Positions 44,465 through 54,039 of a DNA stretch of 64,000 nucleotides are shown here, in pieces. A program made the translations under genes and the position numbers. The notes under the pieces were generated by a model. It was not told the origin of the DNA. It saw nothing but the letters and a program-made list of their open reading frames with translations, and made no database searches. Each line of letters begins with the position of its first letter. Positions within the stretch are counted from its first letter, which is position 1. Origin of the DNA: Bacteroidota bacterium (lineage in GTDB: Bacteria > Bacteroidota > Ignavibacteria > Ignavibacteriales > Melioribacteraceae); assembly GCA_018818065.1 (NCBI GenBank), contig JAHISV010000005.1:912527-976526 (forward strand). Reading direction: 5' to 3'.

Positions 44465-46123
44465 TTGTTCAAAAATATTGTAAACAAATTGAAAACTATT
44501 GTTGGGGGGAGATCAAAAAAAGTATCGGCGCCTCCGGTTGTAAAACAAGCTAATGAGCTTAATACATCACCTAATAAATATAAATCATATCCGCAGAGAA
44601 AGCGAAGTGGTTCCCATCTTCCCAGAGATCAGCGAAAGAGGGAAACTCCTGAGGAATATAGATTGCGTCATGAAAAGCTTGATGAAGAAAAGAAGAAAAT
44701 TCAATCAAATACCAAAGAGACAGTTTCAAAAGCTGACAAACCTATTCGGAAGGAAACAAAGCGTGAAAGCCCAAAACCATCTGTAATTCAAGAGCCTTGG
44801 GATAGTTCTCTTTTTAAGGTTCCTGTTGAAGATGGCAAAACAAGGTTTCATGATTTTGAAATGCCGGAAGAGATTCTACATGCAATATATGATCTTGAAT
44901 TCAAGTATTGTACTCAAGTACAGGCTGAAACTTTACCCAGGTCATTGATGGGTGAAGATGTTACAGCCCAGGCACAGACCGGCACCGGAAAAACTGCAGC
45001 CTTTCTTGTTACCATACTCAGTCATTTTCTTAAAAATCCAATTGAGAAAAAGCGCCCGCATGGCACTCCGCGTGCACTAATTCTTGCACCAACCCGCGAA
45101 CTGGTCTTGCAGATTGAGAAGGATGCCAGGGGGCTTGGGAAATATGTGCCTTGCGAAATTCTATCCCTTCTTGGCGGTGTTGACTATAACAAGCAAATGA
45201 GAATTTTAAAACATGAAGTTTGTGATCTTCTTATTTGTACACCGGGGCGTTTGATAGATTTTATCCAGAAGAAACTTGTTGATTTAGGCAAAGTGGAAAT
45301 CTTTATTATTGATGAAGCTGATAGAATGTTAAATATGGGTTTTATACCCGATGTTAAAAAAATTGTATATAATCTGCCCCAAAAGGCAAAAAGACAAACG
45401 ATGTTTTTCACAGCAACTATGGGCACGGATGTTACTCGACTTGCCGAATCCTGGACAAGACAAGCGTTTGAAGTATCTGTAAAACCTGACGATGTTGCTG
45501 TTGATACCGTGGAACAGATCACATACATAACAACAGTTGAGGAAAAACCAACGCTTCTATATAACATTATCATGCATAAAAATTTGGAACGTGTTCTGGT
45601 TTTTGTAAACCGCAGGCATGAAGCAAAAAAACTAAAAGAGACTTTTGAGCAATATGGAATTAGCTGCACCCTATTAACAGGCGATGTTGAGCAAAAACAG
45701 CGTATAAGAAGATTGGAAAAGTTTCGTGAAGGAAATGTGCGGGTTTTAGTGGCAACCGATGTAGCTTCACGCGGTATTCATGTTGAGGCGATTTCGCACG
45801 TAATTAATTATAACATGCCGCAGGATGTAGAAGAATATGTTCATAGGATTGGGCGTACAGGTCGTGCAGGCGCTTCAGGAATTTCAATAAATTTTGCTGA
45901 TGAAGATGATTCGCATGAACTGGGTAAGCTTGAAGAATATCTTGGTAAAAAAATACAATGCTCGTACCCCGAAGAAAATTTACTTGAGCCGATACCTGCA
46001 AAGCATTTGGTAAAGAAGCATACTGCACCACGAAGCGGGAGTTACAGTAAAGGGAATAGTTCAGGCCCACGCAGAAGAAGCAGTAGTGGTGGTTCCAGGG
46101 GATCTTCGAATTATAAAAAATAA
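44465..46123 (+). CDS. DEAD-box RNA helicase (RhlE-like)
   Basis: 552 residues, TTG start. A basic, low-complexity N-terminus (1-110) is followed by the helicase core: Q-motif (CTQVQAETLPRSL), AQTGTGKT, PTRELVLQ, TPGRLI, DEAD in IIDEADRML, FFTATM, and HRIGRTGRAG. The tail is rich in Arg, Ser and Gly, typical of RhlE-type proteins that bind RNA. Probably acts in ribosome assembly or mRNA decay, especially in the cold. The gene is bracketed by two copies of a small HEAT-like gene on the other strand. Confidence 0.93.
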   Translation: MFKNIVNKLKTIVGGRSKKVSAPPVVKQANELNTSPNKYKSYPQRKRSGSHLPRDQRKRETPEEYRLRHEKLDEEKKKIQSNTKETVSKADKPIRKETKRESPKPSVIQEPWDSSLFKVPVEDGKTRFHDFEMPEEILHAIYDLEFKYCTQVQAETLPRSLMGEDVTAQAQTGTGKTAAFLVTILSHFLKNPIEKKRPHGTPRALILAPTRELVLQIEKDARGLGKYVPCEILSLLGGVDYNKQMRILKHEVCDLLICTPGRLIDFIQKKLVDLGKVEIFIIDEADRMLNMGFIPDVKKIVYNLPQKAKRQTMFFTATMGTDVTRLAESWTRQAFEVSVKPDDVAVDTVEQITYITTVEEKPTLLYNIIMHKNLERVLVFVNRRHEAKKLKETFEQYGISCTLLTGDVEQKQRIRRLEKFREGNVRVLVATDVASRGIHVEAISHVINYNMPQDVEEYVHRIGRTGRAGASGISINFADEDDSHELGKLEEYLGKKIQCSYPEENLLEPIPAKHLVKKHTAPRSGSYSKGNSSGPRRRSSSGGSRGSSNYKK

Positions 46124-46131
46124 GTTGAAAT

Positions 46132-46165
46132 AAAAAACCCGGCTGATATGCGCAACCGGGTTTTT
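46132..46165. terminator. Bidirectional terminator (duplicated, copy 2)
   Basis: AAAAACCCGG-CTG / CAA-CCGGGTTTTT around ATATGCG, 8 bp after the helicase stop. Nearly the same sequence as 43591-43623. Confidence 0.88.
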
Positions 46166-46191
46166 AACTAACTAAAGGAGAATAGAACTAT

Positions 46192-46632
46192 TTATTTTTT
46201 TAAGACTGCAAATGATGGAGCTTCTTTTGGATTTTCTTCAACATACTTATTAATTAAATAAGCATAGTACAGTTTGTCACTCATTCTTCTAACTCTTTCC
46301 TCGCTATTAAACTGAGCGGTTCTTTTTACAAGATACAATCCCTGCGGATCTTCAATCTTAATAAGTGAAAGAGCCGCCATTAATCTAGCGCCTGGATTTG
46401 AATCTTCGCGCAATATCTTCATTAGGTGATTTACACCTTTCTCAGATTTAATCTCACCAAGGTAAAAGGCCGAGCTGATTTTCAAACCTTCATTGGAAGA
46501 CTGAACGCCAACCAGAAGATTTGATTCCACCTTCTCTTTTGCCGGGCTATCTAAAGTGTTGGCAGAAGCTAAACCGGAAAGCAACAAAAATAATGTGAAA
46601 ATAGCGGTTACAAAAAATAATTGAGTTTTCAT
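46192..46632 (-). CDS. Secreted HEAT-like repeat protein, paralogue B
   Basis: 146 residues, signal peptide at about 1-24. From about residue 35 to 130 it matches paralogue A (43649-44089) at almost every position; signal peptide and C-terminal eight residues differ. Same length, same strand, same promoter-proximal hairpin and same terminator, so the whole transcription unit was copied as a block of about 650 bp. The function is unknown. Confidence 0.78.
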   Translation of the reverse strand: MKTQLFFVTAIFTLFLLLSGLASANTLDSPAKEKVESNLLVGVQSSNEGLKISSAFYLGEIKSEKGVNHLMKILREDSNPGARLMAALSLIKIEDPQGLYLVKRTAQFNSEERVRRMSDKLYYAYLINKYVEENPKEAPSFAVLKK

Positions 46633-46633
46633 G

Positions 46634-46651
46634 ATATCCCCCCCAGGATAT
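46634..46651 (-). promoter_or_regulatory. Hairpin containing the ribosome-binding site of HEAT-like gene B
   Basis: Same ATATCC / GGATAT stem with G-run loop as before paralogue A, adjacent to the start codon at 46632. Conserved in the duplicated block while bases further upstream have drifted. Confidence 0.45.
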
Positions 46652-46919
46652 AAATGAACAGATTATTTATTTAGTCCATATCAGAATTTTTAAGAGCGTG
46701 TTTCTTTGTTTCAAGGATTAAGACGCCGGGTTCTTCAGCATGTTCCGTTATTATCTAAAAACACCCTATTCATGTAGGTGGACTGATTCAGGAAAGGTTA
46801 AAAAGGTAAGGTTTTTCATCATAGCAACTTATTTGTACTCGTCATCCCCATTATGATAGCATTTGTTTTCCATGAAAGTTATTTTAGATGTTATTGAAAT
46901 GATAGAAGGAAGGAATGTT

Positions 46920-48242
46920 ATGTCTCAAAAAATAAAAATATTCTCACTCTCAACAATACTAATGATTTCCTTTTTTGGGAGTATCGGGTGTTCGGAAAAA
47001 CCAAAAACGATAATTGAGTTTTTAGAGTCGACGCCTGGTATTACTTTCGAAGAAATTGGAGGAGACTCTATATTTCAATCCACTTATAAAATTATGATTG
47101 AGCAGCCGCTGGATCATAATAATCCTAATGGAAAGAAATTCACACAAAAAGCCTACCTTTCTCATCTGAACGAAGCAAACCCTATGGCAATAATTACTAA
47201 TGGATATGATGTTGGGAGAAACTACACGAGAGAAATTGCAAGATACCTTGATGCCAATCAACTCTTTGTTGAACACCGCTTTTTTGGTGAGTCGAAACCT
47301 GACTCTATGGAGTGGAAATACCTTACAATTGAGCAGGCGGCAAATGATCTTCATCGGATAACGGAATTATTTAAGAATTTCTATCATAACAAATGGGTAA
47401 GCAGCGGAATCAGTAAAGGGGGACAAACGACAATTTTCTACCGGAAATTCTTCCCAAATGATGTTGTGGTTTCAGTTCCTTATGTGGCGCCCTTAAATCT
47501 GGCAAAGGAAGATCCAAGGTTATATGATTATCTTGAGAATAAGGCAGGTACCCGGGAATGCCGTAAAAAGATTATCGAATTTCAGAGGTCAGTACTTAGC
47601 AACAGATCTGCGATTTTACCAATTCTTAAGAAATATGCTGATAATAAAGGATTAGTCTTCACCTATAATGATTTTGAAACAGCTTTTGAATACATGGTAT
47701 TGGAATACAGTTTCTCCTTCTGGCAGTGGGACGGAGACTGCTCAAAGATTCCTGATAATTCGGCATCCATAAAGGAAATATTTGATCATGTGGTTGAAGT
47801 TTCATCAATGGAACTATTTGCGGATGCTGACATGGAGAAATACTCGTCATTTCAGTATCAGGCTAATACCGAGATGGGATACTACGGATTTAAAATCGCG
47901 CCATTCAAAGATCTGCTTAAATCAATTACAAAAGATGTAGGAAGTGAAATGTCATTTCCTTATAGAGATGTTGAGCTTGTTTTCAACTCTAAAACTGTAA
48001 ATGATATAAATAGCTGGATTCAAACGCATGGAAATAATATAATCTATATTTATGGTGAACTTGATGCCTGGTCGGCAACTGCTGTTGATGTCTCCTCGCA
48101 CACAAATGCTCTAAAAATTGTTAAGAAGGATGGTGATCATAAAACAAGGATCCGTAATTTACCAAAAGAGCAGCAAGATCTGGTTTTTGAAAAATTAGAA
48201 AAGTGGTTAGAGCTTGAGGTGAAAAGGGATCTTATATTTTGA
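46920..48242 (+). CDS. Secreted S37-type (PS-10) serine peptidase, lipoprotein
   Basis: 440 residues from ATG 46920 (GAAGGAAGG upstream; an earlier in-frame ATG at 46863 is less likely). Signal peptide and lipobox SIGC (FFGSIGCSEKP). The alpha/beta-hydrolase core resembles tripeptidyl aminopeptidases of the S37 family: IEQPLDHNNPNGKKFTQKAYLSH, QLFVEHRFFGESKP, nucleophile in SSGISKGGQTTIFYR, then the acid in YGELDAWSAT and the His in KKDGDHKTRI. Probably degrades peptides at the outer membrane or periplasm. Confidence 0.85.
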   Translation: MSQKIKIFSLSTILMISFFGSIGCSEKPKTIIEFLESTPGITFEEIGGDSIFQSTYKIMIEQPLDHNNPNGKKFTQKAYLSHLNEANPMAIITNGYDVGRNYTREIARYLDANQLFVEHRFFGESKPDSMEWKYLTIEQAANDLHRITELFKNFYHNKWVSSGISKGGQTTIFYRKFFPNDVVVSVPYVAPLNLAKEDPRLYDYLENKAGTRECRKKIIEFQRSVLSNRSAILPILKKYADNKGLVFTYNDFETAFEYMVLEYSFSFWQWDGDCSKIPDNSASIKEIFDHVVEVSSMELFADADMEKYSSFQYQANTEMGYYGFKIAPFKDLLKSITKDVGSEMSFPYRDVELVFNSKTVNDINSWIQTHGNNIIYIYGELDAWSATAVDVSSHTNALKIVKKDGDHKTRIRNLPKEQQDLVFEKLEKWLELEVKRDLIF

Positions 48243-48392
48243 TTCTTTTATTTTTGGTGAGTAAAAACATGGAATTCAAAATTTTTGCAGAATGTTTATC
48301 TATTGAAAAAGGATAGCCAGTTTAAAATCTTTGTAAATTGTTTTTATGTCTAAGACAAAATAATTGGAGTTTTTTAATTCAGGAGGTTTGAA

Positions 48393-49391
48393 TTGAAGGT
48401 GTTATTCATTGGCGGAACCGGAGTGATCAGTTCGGCGGCTTCGGAACAGGCTGTTTCTAGTGGAATTGAACTTTATCATTTGAACAGAGGCAAAAGTTGT
48501 AAATTAAGAAAAGTTAATGGTGTAAAAAATATAATTGGAGATATTAGAAATGTTAATGAAACTGAGTTAGCTCTTGATGGATTTAGTTTTGATGCAGTGG
48601 TTGACTGGATAGCATTTGAACCGGATCATATTCTAAATGACATCCAACTCTTCAGAGGGAAGACTAAACAATTTGTATTTATTAGTTCTGCCTCAGCCTA
48701 TCAGACCCCTCCGGAGAAACTGCCTGTCAAGGAGACCACTCCATTGCATAATCCTTTCTCGGAATACGCTCAGAAAAAAATTGCCTGCGAAGATATTTTG
48801 CGTAATGAATTCAGCTTAACACAGTTCCCTTATACAATTGTGCGGCCTTCGCACACCTACGACAAAACCCTGGTTCCGCTTATTGGCTGGTATACAGCAT
48901 TGTATAGGATGAAGAAAGGATTACCAGTTGTTGTTCATGGCGATGGCTCATCTGTTTGGACCCTCACTCATCATCGAGATTTTGCAAAAGGGCTGGTTGG
49001 CATTTTAGGAAAGACCGAAACAATTAATCAGGCATATCATATCACTTCGGATGAATGGCTTTCGTGGGATAATATTTATAAACTATTTGCCAGAGAGTTA
49101 AATGTAGAGCCGAATTTGGTCCATGTCCCCTCAGAAGTTATAGCAAAATACGATAAAAAGATTGGGGAAAGTCTTTTGGGTGATAAAACCCACAGTATGA
49201 TTTTTGATAATTCTAAAATCAAAGCTCTGGTGACTGATTTTAGGGCTGAAATTAATTTTGAGGTTGGGGTAAAGGAAATAGTAAAATGGTATGAAGAGGA
49301 TGTAACGAGACAGGTCGTTGACAAGAGGATAAATAAAATTATGGATAATATTATTGCTGATTATTCAAAGTTGACAATAAATAATCAATAG
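48393..49391 (+). CDS. NAD-dependent epimerase/dehydratase-like protein (extended SDR)
   Basis: 332 residues, TTG start after a strong AGGAGG. N-terminal NAD-binding MKVLFIGGTGVISSAASEQA; the usual YxxxK dyad appears as EYAQKKIACE. The substrate-binding end is variable (YHITSDEWLSWDNIYKLF). Most like the SDR group that includes chloroplast stem-loop-binding-type and isoflavone-reductase-like proteins; substrate unknown. Single gene unit. Confidence 0.8.
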   Translation: MKVLFIGGTGVISSAASEQAVSSGIELYHLNRGKSCKLRKVNGVKNIIGDIRNVNETELALDGFSFDAVVDWIAFEPDHILNDIQLFRGKTKQFVFISSASAYQTPPEKLPVKETTPLHNPFSEYAQKKIACEDILRNEFSLTQFPYTIVRPSHTYDKTLVPLIGWYTALYRMKKGLPVVVHGDGSSVWTLTHHRDFAKGLVGILGKTETINQAYHITSDEWLSWDNIYKLFARELNVEPNLVHVPSEVIAKYDKKIGESLLGDKTHSMIFDNSKIKALVTDFRAEINFEVGVKEIVKWYEEDVTRQVVDKRINKIMDNIIADYSKLTINNQ

Positions 49392-49514
49392 TTGTCTTTT
49401 AGGCTCTTTTAATTGATTAGTAAGTTGCTTAATTTCAGAATCAAAAGTGTCTATGGACGCATCTAACAAAAATACTGCATTTCATAATAGTTTAATAAAT
49501 TACAAGGTTTAGCC

Positions 49515-51743
49515 ATGACAGACTACAAAATTATTTGGACAAAAATTGACGAGGCACCAGCCTTGGCAACCTATTGTTTGCTCCCCGTTGTTAAAGCATT
49601 TACTAAAGGAACAGGAATAGATGTTGAAACCAGGGATATTTCATTATCCGGCAGGATTATTTCTAATTTTCCTGATAAGCTTACTAATGATCAAAAAATA
49701 CCGGATTACCTTGCTGAATTAGGTGACCTTGCTAAAACACCCGAAGCAAACATTATCAAGCTTCCTAACATTAGCGCATCAATTTCTCAGCTTCAGGCAG
49801 CAATTAAGGAATTACAGGCAAAGGGATATGATATTCCGGATTATCCTGAAGAACCGAAGACTGAGGAGGAAAAAGCACTTCAAAAAAGATTTGCTAAAGT
49901 TCTTGGGTCAGCAGTAAATCCTGTATTACGTGAAGGCAATGCCGATAGAAGAGCTGCGGTTTCGGTTAAAAAGTATGCTCAGAAACACCCGCACAAAATG
50001 ATGAAACCATGGCCAGAAGCAGGCTCCAAAGCGCGTGTTGCTCATATGACAGAAAAAGATTTTTATGGAAGTGAAAATTCCACTACAATGGCAGATGCGA
50101 CAAAAGTTAATATTGAATTTACAGATGCTGCAGGTAATGTTACTAAGCTTAAAGAAAACTTAGCCCTCCTGAAAGGCGAGGTGATTGATACATCGGTAAT
50201 GAATGTAGCTGCCTTAAGAAAGTTTTACGCGGAACAGATTGAAGCCGCTAAAAAAGATGGACTACTTCTATCTTTGCACTTAAAAGCAACCATGATGAAG
50301 ATCTCTGATCCAATCATGTTCGGTCATTCTGTTTCAGTCTACTTTAAGGAAGCACTCGATAAACACGCTGATACTCTGAAAGAGATTGGCGCCAATATTA
50401 ATAATGGACTTTTGGATGTTCTTGAAAAACTGAACAAACTGCCTGCTGACAAGAAAGCTGAAATTGAAGCTGACATAAATAAAGTTTATGAAACTCAACC
50501 AGAATTGGCCATGGTCGATTCGCGTCTTGGTAAAACCAACCTTCATGTTTCTAACGATGTAATTATTGATGCCTCCATGCCGAACGTGGTTCGTGACGGT
50601 GGTAAAATGTGGAACAAGAAGGATGAACTGCAAGACACAATTGCAATGATTCCTGATAGATGTTACGCAACCATATATAAAGTTACTATGGAAGACGCTA
50701 AGGCAAATGGTCAGTTCGACCCGGCTACCATGGGTGCTGTATCTAATGTTGGTTTAATGGCTCAAAAGGCTGAAGAGTATGGCTCGCACGATAAAACATT
50801 TCAGGCTGCGGGTGATGGAGTTATTCGGGTTGTTGATGCTAACGGAAAAACGATTCTTGAACAGAGTGTTGAAACCGGTGACATTTTCAGAATGTGCCAG
50901 GCAAAAGATGATCCTATAAAAGACTGGGTTGGGCTGGCTGTTAGAAGAGCAAGAGCTACTAACACACCAACAATATTCTGGTTGGATGATGAAAGAGGTC
51001 ACGATCGTGAGATGATAAAGAAGGTTAAGGCATATCTTCCTGAACATGACACTTCAGGACTTGAAATTAAAATTATGAAACCTGATGACGCCATGAGGTT
51101 CACGCTTGATAGAACGCGCAAAGGATTAAACACTATATCCGTTACAGGCAACGTGCTGCGTGATTACCTTACGGATCTTTTCCCGATTCTTGAACTTGGA
51201 ACAAGCGCCAGGATGTTATCGATTGTTCCACTGCTAAATGGCGGGGGATTATTTGAGACCGGAGCCGGCGGCTCAGCACCTAAACATGTTCAGCAGTTAT
51301 TAAAGGAAGGACATTTACGTTGGGATTCACTCGGCGAGTATTGTGCAATTGTCCCTTCGCTTGAAATGATAGCTGAAAAGTCTGGTAATATTAAAGCAAC
51401 CATTTTAGCCGAAACTCTTGACGAGGCAATAGGGCAGTACCTTGAGAATGAGCGTTATCCTTCCCGCAAAGTTGGTGAAATTGATAACCGCGGCAGCTCA
51501 TTCTATCTTGCACTCTATTGGGCAAAAGCACTTGCTAAGCAGGATAAAGATTCTGAAATGAAGGATAGATTTGCTAAGGCAGCAAATGAGCTTGATATAA
51601 ATGAAGCAAAAATAGTTGAGGAGTTACTTGCCGCTCAGGGAAGCCCGGTTGATATTGGTGGTTATTATATGCCTGATACGGAATTGACGGAAAAAGCTAT
51701 GCGGCCGAGTGCTACACTGAATGCGATTATTGATTCCATATAG
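49515..51743 (+). CDS. icd: Monomeric NADP-dependent isocitrate dehydrogenase
   Basis: 742 residues, the normal size for the monomeric (Idh2/IcdA) class. Seen: [29 protein letters not shown] start, [27 protein letters not shown] (substrate Ser and Asn), [20 protein letters not shown], and [28 protein letters not shown]. It converts isocitrate to 2-oxoglutarate in the TCA cycle with NADP+. No operon partner; a terminator follows. Confidence 0.96.
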   Translation: MTDYKIIWTKIDEAPALATYCLLPVVKAFTKGTGIDVETRDISLSGRIISNFPDKLTNDQKIPDYLAELGDLAKTPEANIIKLPNISASISQLQAAIKELQAKGYDIPDYPEEPKTEEEKALQKRFAKVLGSAVNPVLREGNADRRAAVSVKKYAQKHPHKMMKPWPEAGSKARVAHMTEKDFYGSENSTTMADATKVNIEFTDAAGNVTKLKENLALLKGEVIDTSVMNVAALRKFYAEQIEAAKKDGLLLSLHLKATMMKISDPIMFGHSVSVYFKEALDKHADTLKEIGANINNGLLDVLEKLNKLPADKKAEIEADINKVYETQPELAMVDSRLGKTNLHVSNDVIIDASMPNVVRDGGKMWNKKDELQDTIAMIPDRCYATIYKVTMEDAKANGQFDPATMGAVSNVGLMAQKAEEYGSHDKTFQAAGDGVIRVVDANGKTILEQSVETGDIFRMCQAKDDPIKDWVGLAVRRARATNTPTIFWLDDERGHDREMIKKVKAYLPEHDTSGLEIKIMKPDDAMRFTLDRTRKGLNTISVTGNVLRDYLTDLFPILELGTSARMLSIVPLLNGGGLFETGAGGSAPKHVQQLLKEGHLRWDSLGEYCAIVPSLEMIAEKSGNIKATILAETLDEAIGQYLENERYPSRKVGEIDNRGSSFYLALYWAKALAKQDKDSEMKDRFAKAANELDINEAKIVEELLAAQGSPVDIGGYYMPDTELTEKAMRPSATLNAIIDSI

Positions 51744-51772
51744 TTGGAATATCTTGAAATAGTCTTACAGAC

Positions 51773-51806
51773 AAAACCCTTATCATTAAATTGATGAGGG
51801 TTTTCT
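51773..51806 (+). terminator. Terminator after icd
   Basis: AAAACCCTTATC pairs (with one G-T pair) with GATGAGGGTTTT, followed by CTTTTT. Confidence 0.85.
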
Positions 51807-51880
51807 TTTTCACAGACTTCTTGGATTGGAATCGCTTTAGTCAGGAATCTGTGAAGCCAGAAGGACAATTAGACAAAAAA

Positions 51881-51910
51881 AAGCCTGATCAAAAAATTGA
51901 TCAGGCTTTA
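51881..51910. terminator. Perfect 12-bp hairpin between icd and tRNA
   Basis: AAGCCTGATCAA / TTGATCAGGCTT with a 4-base loop; A-run on the left side makes it a good terminator for minus-strand transcripts. It is placed after the tRNA gene region in that direction. Confidence 0.75.
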
Positions 51911-51913
51911 GTA

Positions 51914-51924
51914 GTAGCGGGGTC
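51914..51924 (-). repeat. 11-bp partial copy of the tRNA 3' end
   Basis: GTAGCGGGGTC is identical to 52060-52070, the 3' end of the initiator tRNA gene, and, like it, comes right after a hairpin. The following bases do not form a tRNA. Possibly the remains of an earlier duplication. Confidence 0.3.
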
Positions 51925-52021
51925 CCGCCAACCTTTCCTTGAAAAAGTTTTTAAGATGAAATTTTGAAACGTTTCGGCGGGCAAGCAGGACGGAATTACT
52001 TACACTGAGCAATACAAACAA

Positions 52022-52056
52022 AAAAACCCCATCAAAAGAATGATGAGGTTTTTTTC
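52022..52056 (-). terminator. Terminator of the initiator tRNA gene
   Basis: AACCCCATCA / TGATGAGGTT (one mismatch) with T/A runs on both sides, 5 bp after the tRNA 3' end in its direction of transcription. Confidence 0.75.
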
Positions 52057-52060
52057 TTTG

Positions 52061-52133
<73 letters not shown>

Positions 52134-52294
52134 ATATAAAATTTATATTAAGAACATTTTTTTCATTTCAGGAGTGGAAATATAGACTCTTATTCTAAAA
52201 ATGTCAAACTTATGCTCGAAATAAAGCAAACTTTGTTTTAAATTGTCAAATCATTCTTTTGTTTATTAAGTTTAGAGTATCATTTGGGCGCAAA

Positions 52295-54004
52295 ATGTTA
52301 AAATCTCTCTTAATAAAAGATTATGCTTTAATAGATCACCTTACCGTTGAATTCGGTAGGGGATTGAATATCCTGACGGGCGAAACCGGTGCAGGTAAAT
52401 CAATACTTGTTGGTGCCCTCGGTCTTCTGCTGGGAGATAGGGCAAATACGGAAGTGGTAAGAAAGGGATCAAAGAAAGCAGTTGTTGAGGGAATCTTTGA
52501 CGTGTCCAAAAATAAAAAGGTTGATCTCCTCTTAAAAGAAAATGATCTTGACTCATCAGAAGAACTGATTATCCGTCGCGAAATTTCCGTAAAAGGTTCC
52601 AATAGATGTTTTCTTAATGACACTCCCGTAACCCTTAATTTGATTAGTGAGATCGGTCAGTTACTTGTGGACATGCACGGGCAGCACGAGCACCAGTCAC
52701 TGCTTCGCCAGGAACTGCACGTTGATATGCTTGATGAATTTGCCGGGAATGAGGAGCTACTTAAAGATTATCAAAAAGAAATAGCTCAGCTTAATTCTAA
52801 AATTCAGGAACTGAACAGTTTACTTAAACGAGAGGATGATCTTAAGGACCGGAAGGAAATCATTGAATTTCAGATGAAGGAAATTGACGAGGTTTCTCCC
52901 GTGATTGGTGAAGAGGAAGAATTACTGAGAGAAGTGAATGTTCTTGATAATGCTGAAAGTCTTATTCAATTGAGCGAAGAAATTTATCAGGGACTTTATG
53001 AAGCCGAAAACAGTGCTAATGATATTATGGGGCAGCTTAAAAATTCGTTAATTCAGCTTTCTGAAATTGATAACAATTTAAGTGAAAAAGTTGATGATGC
53101 CAAAAGCGCAATCTCTATAATAAATGATCTGGCTGACTTTATAAGATCATACCGAGATAAAATTGATCTTGATCCGCAAAGGTTAGAGGAAGTGCGCGAA
53201 AGACTCGGTTCTTTGAATATGATTAAGAAACGTTATGGTGGTTCCATAGAGGCAGTTTGTGAACTACGGGAAAAAATTGGAAAGGAATTTGATGACGCCC
53301 AAAATTTTACCGGGAAAATTACTAATCTCGAAAAGGAAATTAATACACTAAGAGTAACATGCGGAGCTCTTGCCCATAAATTAAGCGAAGTGCGTTTAAC
53401 TAAATCTCTTAGTCTGAAAAATGAAATAATAGGGGCGCTAAAATATCTTGGCTTTGAGTCAGCGGATTTTGAAGTTAAAATTACACCTCTTGAATTAAAA
53501 GACAATGATAAGAACTTTCTTGTTCTCGAAGGCAAAAAATACAAATACAGTAAAATCGGAATTAACAAAGTGGAGTTTTTTATTGCAGCTAATAAGGGGG
53601 AAGATACAAAGCCTCTTGTTAAGGTTGCCTCGGGTGGTGAGGTTTCAAGAATTATGCTGGCACTAAAAACGATACTTGCAAAAAATGACAAACTGCCCGT
53701 TCTTATATTTGACGAAATTGATATTGGCGTTAGCGGCCGGATCGCGCAGAAAGTCGGGAATTCACTAAAAGAATTATCCAGATACCACCAGTTAGTTGTT
53801 ATTACTCATCTTCCTCAGATAGCTGGTTTATCTGATTCTCATTATTCCATCGTAAAAACAGAAAGCGAAAACCGGGTTGTAACACGTGTTAAGAAACTTA
53901 ATGACGAGGAACGTGTTATAGAAGTAGCAAAATTGTTGAGTGGTGAGGAAATTACCGAAGCCGGTTTAAATAGTGCTCGTGAACTAATATTTTCCAAAAA
54001 TTAA
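52295..54004 (+). CDS. recN: DNA repair protein RecN
   Basis: About 569 residues from ATG 52295 (the frame is open from a TTG at 52259). SMC-like ATPase that helps to repair double-strand breaks. Walker A in LTGETGAGKSILVGAL, QHEHQSLL phrase characteristic of RecN (DMHGQHEHQSLL), central coiled coil (about 150-370), ABC signature LVKVASGGEVSRIMLALK, Walker B in LIFDEIDIGVSGRIAQKVG. Normal length. Confidence 0.95.
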   Translation: MLKSLLIKDYALIDHLTVEFGRGLNILTGETGAGKSILVGALGLLLGDRANTEVVRKGSKKAVVEGIFDVSKNKKVDLLLKENDLDSSEELIIRREISVKGSNRCFLNDTPVTLNLISEIGQLLVDMHGQHEHQSLLRQELHVDMLDEFAGNEELLKDYQKEIAQLNSKIQELNSLLKREDDLKDRKEIIEFQMKEIDEVSPVIGEEEELLREVNVLDNAESLIQLSEEIYQGLYEAENSANDIMGQLKNSLIQLSEIDNNLSEKVDDAKSAISIINDLADFIRSYRDKIDLDPQRLEEVRERLGSLNMIKKRYGGSIEAVCELREKIGKEFDDAQNFTGKITNLEKEINTLRVTCGALAHKLSEVRLTKSLSLKNEIIGALKYLGFESADFEVKITPLELKDNDKNFLVLEGKKYKYSKIGINKVEFFIAANKGEDTKPLVKVASGGEVSRIMLALKTILAKNDKLPVLIFDEIDIGVSGRIAQKVGNSLKELSRYHQLVVITHLPQIAGLSDSHYSIVKTESENRVVTRVKKLNDEERVIEVAKLLSGEEITEAGLNSARELIFSKN

Positions 54005-54039
54005 TATATATTATTTCCCTAATGAAGGAGGAATTTTAA

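Noticed and set aside
51911-51985. Second tRNA gene after the hairpin at 51881
   Set aside because: Only 11 bases match the real tRNA; there is no anticodon or T arm.
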